From positions 1 through 61,949 of the forward strand of contig UQWG01000004.1 in assembly GCA_900544645.1 (NCBI GenBank): a stretch of DNA of 61,949 nt, given 5' to 3'. Below, piece after piece: positions 23,917 to 33,238 of the stretch (positions within the stretch are counted from its first letter, which is position 1; each line of letters starts with the position of its first letter). Both the position numbers and the translations under genes were made by a program. The stretch is from an uncultured Collinsella sp. (GTDB taxonomy: Bacteria > Actinomycetota > Coriobacteriia > Coriobacteriales > Coriobacteriaceae). The notes under the pieces are model-generated. The model had not been told where the DNA came from. It searched no databases and was given only the letters and a program-made list of their open reading frames with translations.

Positions 23917-26900
23917 ATGGTCTCTCGTATCTACGTGGAGAAGAAACCCGGGTTCGACGTCGAGGCTCAGCAGCTCAAGGGCGAGCTGACCGAAATTCTC
24001 GGCATCAGGGGCATCGAGGCCCTGAGGATCATCAACCGCTACGACGTCGAGGGCATCGACGAGGAGCTTTTCCGCTCCTGCGTGCCGACCGTCTTTAGCG
24101 AGCCCCAGGTCGATGTGACCTACGACGAGCTCCCCGCAAGCGATGGCGCCGTCTTTGCCGTCGAATTCCTGCCTGGCCAGTTTGACCAGCGCGCCGACTC
24201 CGCCAGCGAGTGCGTGCAGCTCATCAGCCAGGGCGAGCGCCCCGCCGTGCGCTCCGCCAAGGTCTATATGATCTCGGGCGCTCTGGACGAGGCCGCCATC
24301 GATGCCATCAAGCACTACGTGGTGAACCCCGTCGAGGCGCGCATCGCCTCGCTCGACCTGCCCGAGACGCTGTACATGGAGACCCCCGAGCCCCAGCCCG
24401 TCGAGGTGCTCGACGGTTTCCGCGAGCTCGACGAGGCCGGCCTTGCCGCCTTTATTTCCGAGCGCGGCCTTGCCATGGACGAGGCGGACATCGCCTTCTG
24501 CCAGCAGTACTTCCGCGATGAGGACCGCGACCCCACCATCACCGAGATCCGCGTGATCGACACCTATTGGTCCGACCACTGCCGCCACACCACCTTCGGC
24601 ACCGTCCTGGATGACGTGACGATCGACGACGCCGTGGTGCAGCAGGCCTTCGACCGCTACATGGAGATGCGCCACGAACTCGGCCGCGACGCCAAGCCCG
24701 TCTGCCTCATGGACATGGGCACCATCGGCGCTAAGTACCTTAAGAAGACCGGCGTAATGACCGATGTCGATGAGTCCGAGGAGATCAACGCCTGCACCGT
24801 CAAGGTGAAGGTCGATGTCGATGGCGAGGACCAGGACTGGCTGTTCCTCTTTAAGAACGAGACCCACAACCACCCGACCGAGATCGAGCCCTTCGGCGGT
24901 GCCGCCACCTGCGTGGGCGGCGCTATCCGTGACCCGCTCTCGGGCCGCAGCTATGTGTATCAGGCTATGCGCGTCACCGGTGCCGGCGACCCCACCGTCC
25001 CGGTTTCCGAGACGCTCGAGGGCAAGCTGCCGCAGCGCAAGCTCGTGACCACTGCCGCCGCCGGCTACTCCAGCTACGGCAACCAGATCGGCCTTGCCAC
25101 CGGTCAGGTCAACGAACTCTATCACCCCGGTTACGTGGCCAAGCGCATGGAGGTTGGCGCCGTCGTGGGCGCTACCCCGGCAAACCACGTTCGTCGCGAG
25201 TGCCCCGCCCCCACCGACAAGATCATCCTGCTGGGCGGCCGCACCGGCCGCGATGGCATCGGTGGCGCCACCGGCTCCTCCAAGACCCAGAACACCGAGT
25301 CCATCGAGACCTCGGGTGCCGAGGTCCAGAAGGGCAACGCCCCGGTCGAGCGCAAGCTGCAGCGTCTGTTCCGCCGCGGCGACGCCTGCCGTCTGATCAA
25401 GCGCTGCAACGACTTTGGCGCCGGCGGTGTCTCGGTCGCCGTGGGCGAGCTTGCCGACGGCCTGTATGTCGACCTTGATACCGTGACCAAGAAGTACGAC
25501 GGCCTGGACGGCACCGAGCTCGCTATCTCCGAGTCCCAGGAGCGTATGGCCTGCGCCGTCGCCGACGGTGACGTCGAGGAGTTCATGGGCTACGCCGCCG
25601 AGGAGAACCTCGAGGCGACCGTTATCGCCGAGGTTACCGCCGAGCCGCGCATGCGCATGGCCTGGAACGGTGTCGCCATCGTCGACCTATCCCGCGAGTT
25701 CCTCAACTCCAACGGCGCGCCCAAGCACCAGATCGCCCACGTATGCGCCCGCAGCGTGTGGCAGCCCAGCTGGGCCGGCACCACGCTTGCCGAGCGCATG
25801 ACCTCGCTTGTCACCGACCTCAACGTCGCTTCCAACAAGGGCCTTTCCGAGCGCTTCGACTCCACCATCGGCGCCGCGACCGTGCTCATGCCCTTTGGTG
25901 GCAAGACGCAGCTCACCCCAAGCTCGGCCATGGTCGCCAAGTTCCCCGTGGACGGCGAGACCACCACGGCGAGCGCTATGGCATGGGGCTTCAACCCCTA
26001 CCTGATGGAAGCCGACCAATTTGCGGGCGCCTACCTGTCCGTGGTCGAGTCCATCGCCAAGCTCGTTGCCGCCGGCTTTGAGCACAAGCGCGCCTACCTC
26101 TCCTTCCAGGAGTACTTCGAGCGTCTGCGCACCGAGGCAGAGCGCTGGGGCAAGCCCATGGCTGCCGTCCTGGGCGCCCTCATGGCCCAGGTCGACCTGG
26201 GTGCTGGCGCCATCGGCGGCAAGGACTCCATGAGCGGTTCGTTTGAGGACGAGGCCGGCGAGCTCAACGTTCCGCCGACCCTGATCAGCTTCGCCGTTGC
26301 CGTGGGCAAGGCCGCCCGCGCCGTCTCGCCCGAGTTCAAGGGCCTCACGCACCGCGTCGTCCGCATCGCCCCCGCCACCTATGGCGAGGACTACCGCCCC
26401 GACGCTCAGCAGCTGCTCGCCGCATTTGACGCCGTCGAGGCACTCACTGCTACCGGCGACGCCCTGGCCGTCTCCACGCCCGGCTACGGCTGCGGCGCCG
26501 AGAGCCTCTTCAAGATGTGTGTCGGCAACCAGATCGGTATCGAGCTTGCCGAGGACGTGGACGTAGAGAGCCTCTTCACCCCGCTCTACGGCAGCTTTAT
26601 CGTCGAGCTCGCCGAGGACGCCGAGCTGCCCGAGGTCGCCGACGGCGTTGTCGTCGAGCCCCTGGGTACCACCGTCGAGGGCTATGTCATCGACACCGGC
26701 TCCGAGGTCATCGAGCTCACCAAGCTCCAGGAGGCCTGGGAGAGCGGCATCGAGGGCGTCTTTGCCTACCGCAGCGCCGACGAGACCCCCGAGGTCGAGA
26801 CCATCGACTTCCGTGCCAAGGACATCCACGTGTACAGCGGCGCCAAGATCGCCCGTCCGCGCGTGATCATCCCCGTGTTCCCCGGCAACAACTGTGAGTA

Positions 26901-27663
26901 CGACAGCGCACGTGCCTTCCGCGCAGCCGGTGCCGAAGCCGACACCTTCGTGATCAACAACCTCACGCCCGAGGCCGTCGCCGAGAGCACCCACGAGCTT
27001 GCCCGCCGCATCCGTGCAAGCCAGATCGTCATGATCCCCGGCGGCTTCTCGGGCGGCGACGAGCCCGATGGCTCCGCCAAGTTCATCACGGCGTTCTTCC
27101 GCGCTCCCGAGGTCACCGAGGCAGTTCGCGACCTGCTCAAGGCCCGCGACGGCCTGATGCTGGGCATCTGCAACGGCTTCCAGGCCCTGGTCAAGCTCGG
27201 TCTGGTGCCCTATGGCGACATCGTCGACGCCACGCCCGATGCGCCCACGTTGACGTTCAACACCATCGGTCGTCATCAGAGCCGTCTGGTGCGCACCCGC
27301 ATCTCGTCCAACCTGTCCCCGTGGCTGTCGCAGTGCAGCCTGGACGACCCCTACACCGTCGCCATCAGCCACGGCGAGGGCCGCTTTGTCGCCAATGACG
27401 AAGTGCTCACCCAGCTGATCGCCAACGGCCAGGTCGCCACGCAGTACGTGGGCGAGAACGGCAAGCCCAGCATGGATCTCTCCGTCAACCCCAACGGCTC
27501 CGCACTCGCCATCGAGGGCATCACGAGCCCCGACGGCCGCGTCCTGGGCAAGATGGGCCATGCCGAGCGTCGCGGCGACAACCTGTACCGTAACGTGCCC
27601 GAGCATGTCCCCGGCGATAAGTTCATGCCGATCTTTGAGAGCGGCGTGGCCTACTTCGCTTAA
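23917..27663 (+). CDS. purL: Phosphoribosylformylglycinamidine synthase (large fused PurL)
   Basis: This 1248-residue enzyme performs the fourth step of purine synthesis, FGAR to FGAM, using glutamine and ATP. It is the large single-chain form, with synthetase and glutaminase fused. The synthetase part shows DTYWSDHCRHTTF, LLFLFKNETHNHPTEIEPFGG (in two parts), GGRTGRDGIGGATGSS and the second AIR-synthase-like half with GGKDSMSG. The C-terminal class I glutaminase begins near residue 985: VFPGNNCEYDSARAF, IPGGFSGGDEP, and LGICNGFQAL with the nucleophile Cys. GGAAGG and AGGAA precede the ATG. No purS or purQ is needed or seen nearby. A terminator follows. Confidence 0.97.
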   Translation: MVSRIYVEKKPGFDVEAQQLKGELTEILGIRGIEALRIINRYDVEGIDEELFRSCVPTVFSEPQVDVTYDELPASDGAVFAVEFLPGQFDQRADSASECVQLISQGERPAVRSAKVYMISGALDEAAIDAIKHYVVNPVEARIASLDLPETLYMETPEPQPVEVLDGFRELDEAGLAAFISERGLAMDEADIAFCQQYFRDEDRDPTITEIRVIDTYWSDHCRHTTFGTVLDDVTIDDAVVQQAFDRYMEMRHELGRDAKPVCLMDMGTIGAKYLKKTGVMTDVDESEEINACTVKVKVDVDGEDQDWLFLFKNETHNHPTEIEPFGGAATCVGGAIRDPLSGRSYVYQAMRVTGAGDPTVPVSETLEGKLPQRKLVTTAAAGYSSYGNQIGLATGQVNELYHPGYVAKRMEVGAVVGATPANHVRRECPAPTDKIILLGGRTGRDGIGGATGSSKTQNTESIETSGAEVQKGNAPVERKLQRLFRRGDACRLIKRCNDFGAGGVSVAVGELADGLYVDLDTVTKKYDGLDGTELAISESQERMACAVADGDVEEFMGYAAEENLEATVIAEVTAEPRMRMAWNGVAIVDLSREFLNSNGAPKHQIAHVCARSVWQPSWAGTTLAERMTSLVTDLNVASNKGLSERFDSTIGAATVLMPFGGKTQLTPSSAMVAKFPVDGETTTASAMAWGFNPYLMEADQFAGAYLSVVESIAKLVAAGFEHKRAYLSFQEYFERLRTEAERWGKPMAAVLGALMAQVDLGAGAIGGKDSMSGSFEDEAGELNVPPTLISFAVAVGKAARAVSPEFKGLTHRVVRIAPATYGEDYRPDAQQLLAAFDAVEALTATGDALAVSTPGYGCGAESLFKMCVGNQIGIELAEDVDVESLFTPLYGSFIVELAEDAELPEVADGVVVEPLGTTVEGYVIDTGSEVIELTKLQEAWESGIEGVFAYRSADETPEVETIDFRAKDIHVYSGAKIARPRVIIPVFPGNNCEYDSARAFRAAGAEADTFVINNLTPEAVAESTHELARRIRASQIVMIPGGFSGGDEPDGSAKFITAFFRAPEVTEAVRDLLKARDGLMLGICNGFQALVKLGLVPYGDIVDATPDAPTLTFNTIGRHQSRLVRTRISSNLSPWLSQCSLDDPYTVAISHGEGRFVANDEVLTQLIANGQVATQYVGENGKPSMDLSVNPNGSALAIEGITSPDGRVLGKMGHAERRGDNLYRNVPEHVPGDKFMPIFESGVAYFA

Positions 27664-27701
27664 ACCTTTCCCATCAGGTACAATCCCTTCGGGTAACAAC
27701 A

Positions 27702-27737
27702 CCCGCCACCGACACATCCGGTGGCGGGTTCTTTTTT
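27702..27737 (+). terminator. Rho-independent terminator of purL
   Basis: CCCGCCACCG-ACACAT-CCGGTGGCGGG is followed by TTCTTTTTT, 38 bases after the purL stop. Confidence 0.9.
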
Positions 27738-27762
27738 ACTTCGCGCATGTAGGAAGGACATC

Positions 27763-28698
27763 ATGGAAAGCCGCAAGCCGTATCTCGCCACCCTGCCCGG
27801 ACTCATCCTGGGCTGTCTTGTTTGCTGTGCACTCTGGGGATCGGCCTTTCCCTGCATCAAGATCGGCTACGCACTCTTTGGTATCCCGGCGCACGATAGC
27901 GCCTCGCAACTGCTCTTTGCAGGTTTGCGCTTCACGCTTGCCGGTATCCTGGTTATCGCCGGTATGAGTGCGGCCCAGCGCCGCCCGCTCGTCCCACAGG
28001 TACGCGATATCAAGCCCATCTTTATCTTGTCGCTCTTTCAGACCATCGGTCAGTACTTCTTTTTCTATCTGGGCCTCTCGCGCGCCAGCGCCATGTCGAG
28101 CTCCATCATCGAGGCCAGCGCCAACTTCCTAGCCATCCTCTTTGCCGCCCTGGCGTTTCGCACCGAAAAGCTCGATGCGGCCAAAGTGCTCGGCTGCGTA
28201 CTGGGCTTTGCCGGTGTCGCGCTCGTCAACCTTTCGGGCGCGGATGGCACCTTTGGCTTTACGCTCGACGGCGAGGGATTTATCTTGGCCTCCACTGTTG
28301 CGGGCGCCCTGTCGACCTGCCTCATTGGCATCTTCTCGCGCGAGCATGACGGCGTCTTGCTCGCCGGCTGGCAGTTTTTAGTCGGTGGCGTGGTCCTTAC
28401 CGCCATCGGGTTTTTGATGGGCGGCACGTTGTCCCCCACCGAAATCGCCCCCGCCATCGCGCTCATCATCTACATGGCGCTTATCTCCGCGGTCGCCTAC
28501 TCGCTGTGGTCCCGCCTGCTCGCCGTCAACCCCGTCAGCCGCGTGTCGGTCTTTGGCTTTATGAACCCGGTCTTTGGCGTGCTGTTGAGCGCACTGCTGC
28601 TCGGCGAGGGCGCTGGCACGAGCCCCGTTACCGTCATCGTTGCCCTGTTGTTGGTCTGCGGCGGCATCATCATCGTCAACAAACCCAAAAAAGCCTAG
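27763..28698 (+). CDS. DMT-superfamily (EamA) transporter
   Basis: This 311-residue membrane protein has ten hydrophobic segments in two homologous halves of five (EamA repeats). CALWGSAFPCIKIGYALFG is the typical first-helix motif and SVFGFMNPVFGVLLSALLLGE the typical one near the end. The family exports metabolites such as amino acids; substrate unknown. The ATG at 27763 has GGAAGG five to six bases upstream; earlier in-frame starts would run into the purL terminator. Confidence 0.88.
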   Translation: MESRKPYLATLPGLILGCLVCCALWGSAFPCIKIGYALFGIPAHDSASQLLFAGLRFTLAGILVIAGMSAAQRRPLVPQVRDIKPIFILSLFQTIGQYFFFYLGLSRASAMSSSIIEASANFLAILFAALAFRTEKLDAAKVLGCVLGFAGVALVNLSGADGTFGFTLDGEGFILASTVAGALSTCLIGIFSREHDGVLLAGWQFLVGGVVLTAIGFLMGGTLSPTEIAPAIALIIYMALISAVAYSLWSRLLAVNPVSRVSVFGFMNPVFGVLLSALLLGEGAGTSPVTVIVALLLVCGGIIIVNKPKKA

Positions 28699-28772
28699 CG
28701 AGCTCGCCTTTTTAGGGAGGGCGTTCGCACACTTTAGCTTAATGGAATACATCGATGAGCTGAGGGCCGCCA

Positions 28773-28796
28773 CGCACGCAAGCGTGCGACCCTTTT
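28773..28796 (+). terminator. Probable terminator of the EamA transporter gene
   Basis: A perfect CGCACGC/GCGTGCG stem with a two-base loop is followed by ACCCTTTTCC, 75 bases after the stop. It also lies against the 3' end of the convergent diguanylate cyclase gene. Confidence 0.5.
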
Positions 28797-28797
28797 C

Positions 28798-29940
28798 CTA
28801 GCGTATCTGGACGCCGGCCTTCTTTTTCTCGGCCTTGACGCGGTAGAGCTCCGCGTCGGCAGCGCGAAGCAAGTCTTGCCAGGTATCGACGCCGTCACCG
28901 ACCCGTGCGTAGCCGATGGACATCCGCAACAGATACGGCACCTCGGCGCGCGCGAGCTCGTCGTTGATTGCCGCGCACAGACGTATGATGTCCCGTTCCG
29001 CCGCTGCCTTTTGGAGCACCACGAACTCATCGCCACCATAACGCGCGATAAAGCCACCAGACGCCGAGCAGACCTCTTTGAGCGTAGCAGATATGACCTG
29101 AAGAGCATGGTCACCCTCCACATGTCCATAGCGATCGTTAATCTGCTTAAAGCCGTCAGCGTCCATCATAAGCAGATATACATCTTCGGCCTGATCCACA
29201 TTTGAGAAGAGCGACAGCATATAGGTCTCAAAACGGTTGCGATTGTTGAGGCCAGTCAACGGGTCGGTCGAGATGAGCTGCTCCTGGCAGATGATATAGA
29301 GCAGCAACATGCTAATCATTATGCCGACACAAAGGCCAGGCACCGAGTATACGATCTGAAAGGTACCGCCCACCAGAGCGGGAACCGCAAAAAAGGCGAG
29401 GGTGCGATAAATGGCCTTCTTTTGCAGGCTTTCGACTTTTCGAGCCTGAATAAAGGCATGCAAGGACGTATATATGACGTAGCAGTAGCTAACGATAGGC
29501 TGAATCATATAAAGCGCTCCGCGACGATATACGCCCCGCGCATCGATATAGAACATAGCGTGCGTCCAGTAGCTGGTAAATGCCAGAACGACCACCAATG
29601 CGGTTGGCAACGTTAAAAGTACCACCCTATAGGGCGTGGTCAGGAGCCGTGAGCCCTGCATCGTCTCGGAATAGAAAAACCAAATGAGGCACGCGATGGC
29701 GAACAGCGAAAACGAAACCGCGTTGGAAATCCAGTTGGCCGTGATGCCTACAGGAGTGCTCACGCCGTCCGAGAGCGTCCAGATCATATCGAAGAAAATG
29801 TAGGCAGCAGACGTGTAGCCCAGCATGCTAAACAAAAGCTGCTGGGTGCTCGAGAACAGGGAGCGACGGCTTCGTACGGCAAGTCCGATAAGAATAATCA
29901 TGCACAGCAGGAATATCTCGATCTTGAGTGCCTTTACCAC
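28798..29940 (-). CDS. Membrane diguanylate cyclase (GGDEF)
   Basis: This 380-residue protein carries six or seven hydrophobic helices in its first 210 residues and a C-terminal GGDEF domain. The active-site motif RYGGDEF and the preceding DPLTGLNNRNRFE are intact, so it should make cyclic di-GMP from two GTP. The inhibitory I-site (RxxD five residues before GGDEF) is not present (CSASGGFIARY), so product feedback is probably absent. The N-terminal helices may sense a membrane or external signal. I start at the GTG 29940 because GGGAGG lies seven bases before it. No EAL or PilZ protein is seen in the window. Confidence 0.9.
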   Translation of the reverse strand: MVKALKIEIFLLCMIILIGLAVRSRRSLFSSTQQLLFSMLGYTSAAYIFFDMIWTLSDGVSTPVGITANWISNAVSFSLFAIACLIWFFYSETMQGSRLLTTPYRVVLLTLPTALVVVLAFTSYWTHAMFYIDARGVYRRGALYMIQPIVSYCYVIYTSLHAFIQARKVESLQKKAIYRTLAFFAVPALVGGTFQIVYSVPGLCVGIMISMLLLYIICQEQLISTDPLTGLNNRNRFETYMLSLFSNVDQAEDVYLLMMDADGFKQINDRYGHVEGDHALQVISATLKEVCSASGGFIARYGGDEFVVLQKAAAERDIIRLCAAINDELARAEVPYLLRMSIGYARVGDGVDTWQDLLRAADAELYRVKAEKKKAGVQIR

Positions 29941-30039
29941 TAGACGCCCTCCCTTCAATATCCAAGTGGCCAGAATCGCCCAATTCGAATCTGGGCAACA
30001 AACACCCCCTACTCCGCAGGGGTAAGGGGAATAATAGCA

Positions 30040-30083
30040 GAGCGCCCGAACGTCACTGCAAGACAGCTCTCGTTCGGGCGCTC
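30040..30083 (-). terminator. Hairpin downstream of the kdgT-like gene
   Basis: Arms GAGCGCCCGAACG (30040-30052) and its exact complement (30071-30083) form a 13-bp stem with an 18-base loop, 46 bases after the permease stop. The T tract on the minus strand is weak (TGCTATTATTCC). Confidence 0.55.
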
Positions 30084-30128
30084 AAACGGCGCGAGTTGCA
30101 CGCCGGAATCATTGATGGGTATCGATTG

Positions 30129-31152
30129 CTACTCGCCATCGATGTCGGTCGCGACAGCCTCTTCGATGGCCTCGACACCGGCAGGCGACAGGTCTTCCTT
30201 GCTCTGGCAGAACTTCTTATCGACCCAGCCGGTCAGAATCGGGGCCATGATTGCCGTGATGATGACGGCAGTGGCGATCTGCGCATACGCGGTGGGCGCA
30301 AGCTCGGCATAGCGCGGAGCGACCTCGGCGAGGGCGACCGGCGTGGTCATGGCCGTGCCGGCAATGGTGGAACATGCCACAGCCGCCTTACCATTGCCGC
30401 CACACAGGCGCTCGAAGGCAAAGGTAATGGGACCGACGATAAAGAGCGTGATGAGGCCCAGCAGGATGCCCGAAATGCCACCGGCGATGAAGCTCGAAAG
30501 GCTCATGGACGCACCGAGCTGAAAACCAATTACAGCGATCGCGGGATTGGCGCCGGGAACCAGCAGGTTCTTGATAAACGGGAACAAGTTGCCCAGGACC
30601 ATGCCGATAACAAGCGGCAGGATGGATCCGATGATGGTGCCGACGGGGATGTTGGCGAGACCCGAAACACCAAGGATGATCATCGTGACGGCGGGGCCGG
30701 CCGTAAAGAACAGGATACCGACGGCGCCCTGCTCGGACTCATCGCCGAACTCGCCCATGATGCCCGTGTAGAGCGCCATGTTGCAAAACGTGATGCCGCC
30801 GATGATAGACACGGAGCTCAGGCCCAGGAAGTTGTCGTTAAAGAAATATGCCACACCCAAGCCAAGGGCCGCCGCGACAACAAGCTTGGGAATCAGCACG
30901 ACGATGCCGGTCTTGATGGCGCCCGGCGTGGACTTAAAGCTGATGCCGGCGCCCACAAACAGCAGAATCGCGGCGACGATGGTATTGGAGCCACCGCGGC
31001 AGGCAGCCGTAAAGAAGCCGCCGATCTCCAAAAACCTGCGGGCAGAACGTGTTGAGCAAAAGACCGACGATCATCGGGTAAATCATGATGTCGCCCGGGA
31101 TGCGCGGTACCTTGAATTTCTTTTGCTCGTTGGCGGTCGCTTCCTGTGCCAT
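30129..31152 (-). pseudogene. kdgT: 2-keto-3-deoxygluconate permease, frameshifted
   Basis: Two reading frames together make one KdgT-family protein of about 340 residues. The N-terminal part starts at ATG 31152 (GGGGG five bases upstream) and reads ..KVPRIPGDIMIYPMIVGLLLNTFCPQV. The rest (LEIGGFFTAACRGGSNTIVAAILLFVG...) continues in another frame from about 31030 to 30129. The switch falls at a run of five A (31030-31034, T on the coding strand); with four, the reading Q-V-L-E-I-G-G is restored. KdgT imports 2-keto-3-deoxygluconate, a pectin breakdown product, with protons. It may be a true mutation, a phase-variable tract or an assembly error. Overlapping palindromes ACCATGGT/TGGTACCA (about 31217-31228) upstream could be an operator. 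Confidence 0.85.
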
Positions 31153-31293
31153 GAAACCCCCATTTCCGCTGACGCAGAACAAAAGCCCACGTCACGCTTG
31201 GCTACAGTAAAGTTTGACCATGGTACCAGAAGAAGCAGACCGCCTCGGTGAGAAATTCGATTCGTTAGGCCGGGACGATAACGCGTCCCGCTC

Positions 31294-31617
31294 CTATACG
31301 AGGCTCAAAACGATATAGAACACGATGCCCGAAACGCAGCACCACAACATCGACTTTGTCTTGATTGCCACCGCCACGACGCCGGCGGCCGCAATCCAGG
31401 GAACCAAGGCAGGCCAGAGTCCCGCGTCGAACGCGCCGGGGCTCACCAAGTCGTTGGCGACCAGCGCGGCAAAGGCAGCGGGCGGGATATAGCCCAGGGC
31501 CTCGGTAATGCGGGGCGACAGGGTCCGCCCGCGCAAGGCAAACGCCGGCGCGATGCGAAAGAACGCGATAGCAGCCCACGACGACAGCCACAGAATCAAG
31601 AACTCGTTAACGGGCAC
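31294..31617 (-). CDS. azlD: AzlD-like branched-chain amino acid exporter subunit
   Basis: This small membrane protein (about 107 residues, four hydrophobic segments) has the AzlD family pattern, with FRIAPAFALRGRTLSP and LGYIPPAAFAALVAND. AzlD works with AzlC to export branched-chain amino acids. I place the start at a GTG (31617), which has GAAGAGG seven bases upstream and aligns with the usual AzlD N-terminus; an ATG at 31647 gives ten more residues. It overlaps the end of azlC by 11 bases, typical of this gene pair. Confidence 0.82.
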   Translation of the reverse strand: MPVNEFLILWLSSWAAIAFFRIAPAFALRGRTLSPRITEALGYIPPAAFAALVANDLVSPGAFDAGLWPALVPWIAAAGVVAVAIKTKSMLWCCVSGIVFYIVLSLV

Positions 31618-32299
31618 CGCGGGCACCTCTTCCGTCAAATACAGCATCGCACGCCAGCGCAATGGCAATGCCGACCACGACGCTTGCCGGCACGGCAATA
31701 TTCGCGAGGCCCAAGAACTTGCATACAGCGACGGACACCGCGCCCGAAACCGCCGCGACAACGTTGCCGCGCGACAGCCGCTGCGAAAAGAGCAGGCAGA
31801 TAAAGAGCGAGGTGCAGACAAAGGCTGCAATGGCGGTGGGAACATCGACAACGGCGCCGACGATGGCGCCCGTCGTACACGAAACGCCCCATGTTGCGAT
31901 AAGGATCACGTTGAGCACGAAGGACTCACGCGGGCCCCAATCCTCCCCTTCAACCAACTTGGCAAGCGAGATGCCGTATGCCTCCTCGGTAAGTGTCGCG
32001 GCAACAGCCAGCGTCTGACGCTTCGAGGCACCCCTCAGATGCGGTGCGATCGATGCCGAGTAAAGCGCAAAGCGCGAGGAGATTGCGGCGACGCTCGCGA
32101 CGATCGATGCTGCAGGCACACCCGCCAGGCACAGGTTGCAGATCATAAACTGCCCGCTGCCCGTCACAAACGTGCTGCTCAGAGCAAAGACCATCCAGGG
32201 CTCCATTCCCGTCTGCCCCATGATCATTCCGCACGGCGCGCCTATTGCAACATAGGTAAGCATCACCGGCCAGACGGTTCTAACGATTTTGAGCACCAT
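31607..32299 (-). CDS. azlC: AzlC family branched-chain amino acid exporter subunit
   Basis: This 230-residue membrane protein has about seven to eight hydrophobic segments and AzlC motifs: VAIGAPCGMIMGQTGM at the N-terminus, STFVTGSGQFMICNL, and ATLTEEAYGI in the middle. With AzlD it forms an exporter for leucine, isoleucine and valine (and analogues). The ATG at 32299 is the likely start; an upstream extension is hydrophilic and unsupported. The organism thus encodes both an importer (liv) and an exporter for the same amino acids. It is divergent from the HD gene. Confidence 0.88.
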   Translation of the reverse strand: MVLKIVRTVWPVMLTYVAIGAPCGMIMGQTGMEPWMVFALSSTFVTGSGQFMICNLCLAGVPAASIVASVAAISSRFALYSASIAPHLRGASKRQTLAVAATLTEEAYGISLAKLVEGEDWGPRESFVLNVILIATWGVSCTTGAIVGAVVDVPTAIAAFVCTSLFICLLFSQRLSRGNVVAAVSGAVSVAVCKFLGLANIAVPASVVVGIAIALACDAVFDGRGARGAR

Positions 32300-32425
32300 A
32301 CGCTTCTCATCCTGACAAGGTCTCCGAGCCGCATGTAACGACACAGCAGAATCATCATCCGACAGCAACCGAGTTCACCTACAATTGCCACCGGATCGAA
32401 AGACACAACTTTTTAGGAAGTCATT

Positions 32426-33238
32426 ATGACAGCTATCGATCGAGACCGGGCGCGCGCGGCCTTCAAAAGCTACACCGATGCCTACGACGCCACCAACCCA
32501 CGCATCGCGCTCAAAATCGAGCATACGTACCACGTGGCCGAGGCATGCGATGCCGTAGCGCGTGAGCAGGGCTGGTCGTCAGAAGATATTGACCTGGCAT
32601 GGCTTTGCGGCCTGCTACACGATATGGGCCGCTTTGAGCAGCTGCGACGCTGGGACACCTTTAAGGACGCCGAGAGCATGAGCCATGCAGCGCTGGGCAT
32701 CGAGGTCCTCTTTGGCGAGAATCCCGCCGATGCACCCGCCGTAACGAGCATCCGCGACTTTATCGATGACCCGGCAGAAGATGAGCTCATCCGAGCGAGC
32801 ATTGCCTATCACAGCGATTTCCGTCTACCCGCGCAGCTCGACGTGCGCACGCGAAGCTTCTGCGATATCGTGCGCGATGGTGACAAGATCGACATTATGC
32901 GCACCATCGCCGACAGCACCGTCGACACCATCCTCAAGGTGGACGAGAAGACGTTTCTCGGCAGCCGTTTCTCGTCGCCGACACTCGCCGCCTTTGACGA
33001 GCACCGCTGCGTCGCACGCGATGAACGCAACGAGCCCGCAGACTACCTGGTGGGACTCATCTGCTTTATGTTTGAGCTCGTCTATCCAGCAAGCCGCGCG
33101 CTGGCGCGCGAACAGGGCGATATCCACCGCCTGCTCGACGCGCCCTTTGGCATTACGCGGCCCTTTACCGACCCCGCCACGCAGGCAACCTGGAGCCGCC
33201 TAAAGGACGAGATGCGCGACTGGCTGGCGCGCGCCTAG
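32426..33238 (+). CDS. HD-domain phosphohydrolase
   Basis: This 270-residue protein has an HD fold. The metal ligands are visible as HTYHVAEAC (about residue 33), LLHDMGRFEQ with the HD pair (about 72-73) and IAYHSDF further on. HD proteins hydrolyse nucleotides or phosphate esters; the substrate is not predictable here. LHDMGRFEQLRRW resembles uncharacterised HDIG-type proteins. The last four bases overlap the convergent etfA gene. Confidence 0.82.
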   Translation: MTAIDRDRARAAFKSYTDAYDATNPRIALKIEHTYHVAEACDAVAREQGWSSEDIDLAWLCGLLHDMGRFEQLRRWDTFKDAESMSHAALGIEVLFGENPADAPAVTSIRDFIDDPAEDELIRASIAYHSDFRLPAQLDVRTRSFCDIVRDGDKIDIMRTIADSTVDTILKVDEKTFLGSRFSSPTLAAFDEHRCVARDERNEPADYLVGLICFMFELVYPASRALAREQGDIHRLLDAPFGITRPFTDPATQATWSRLKDEMRDWLARA

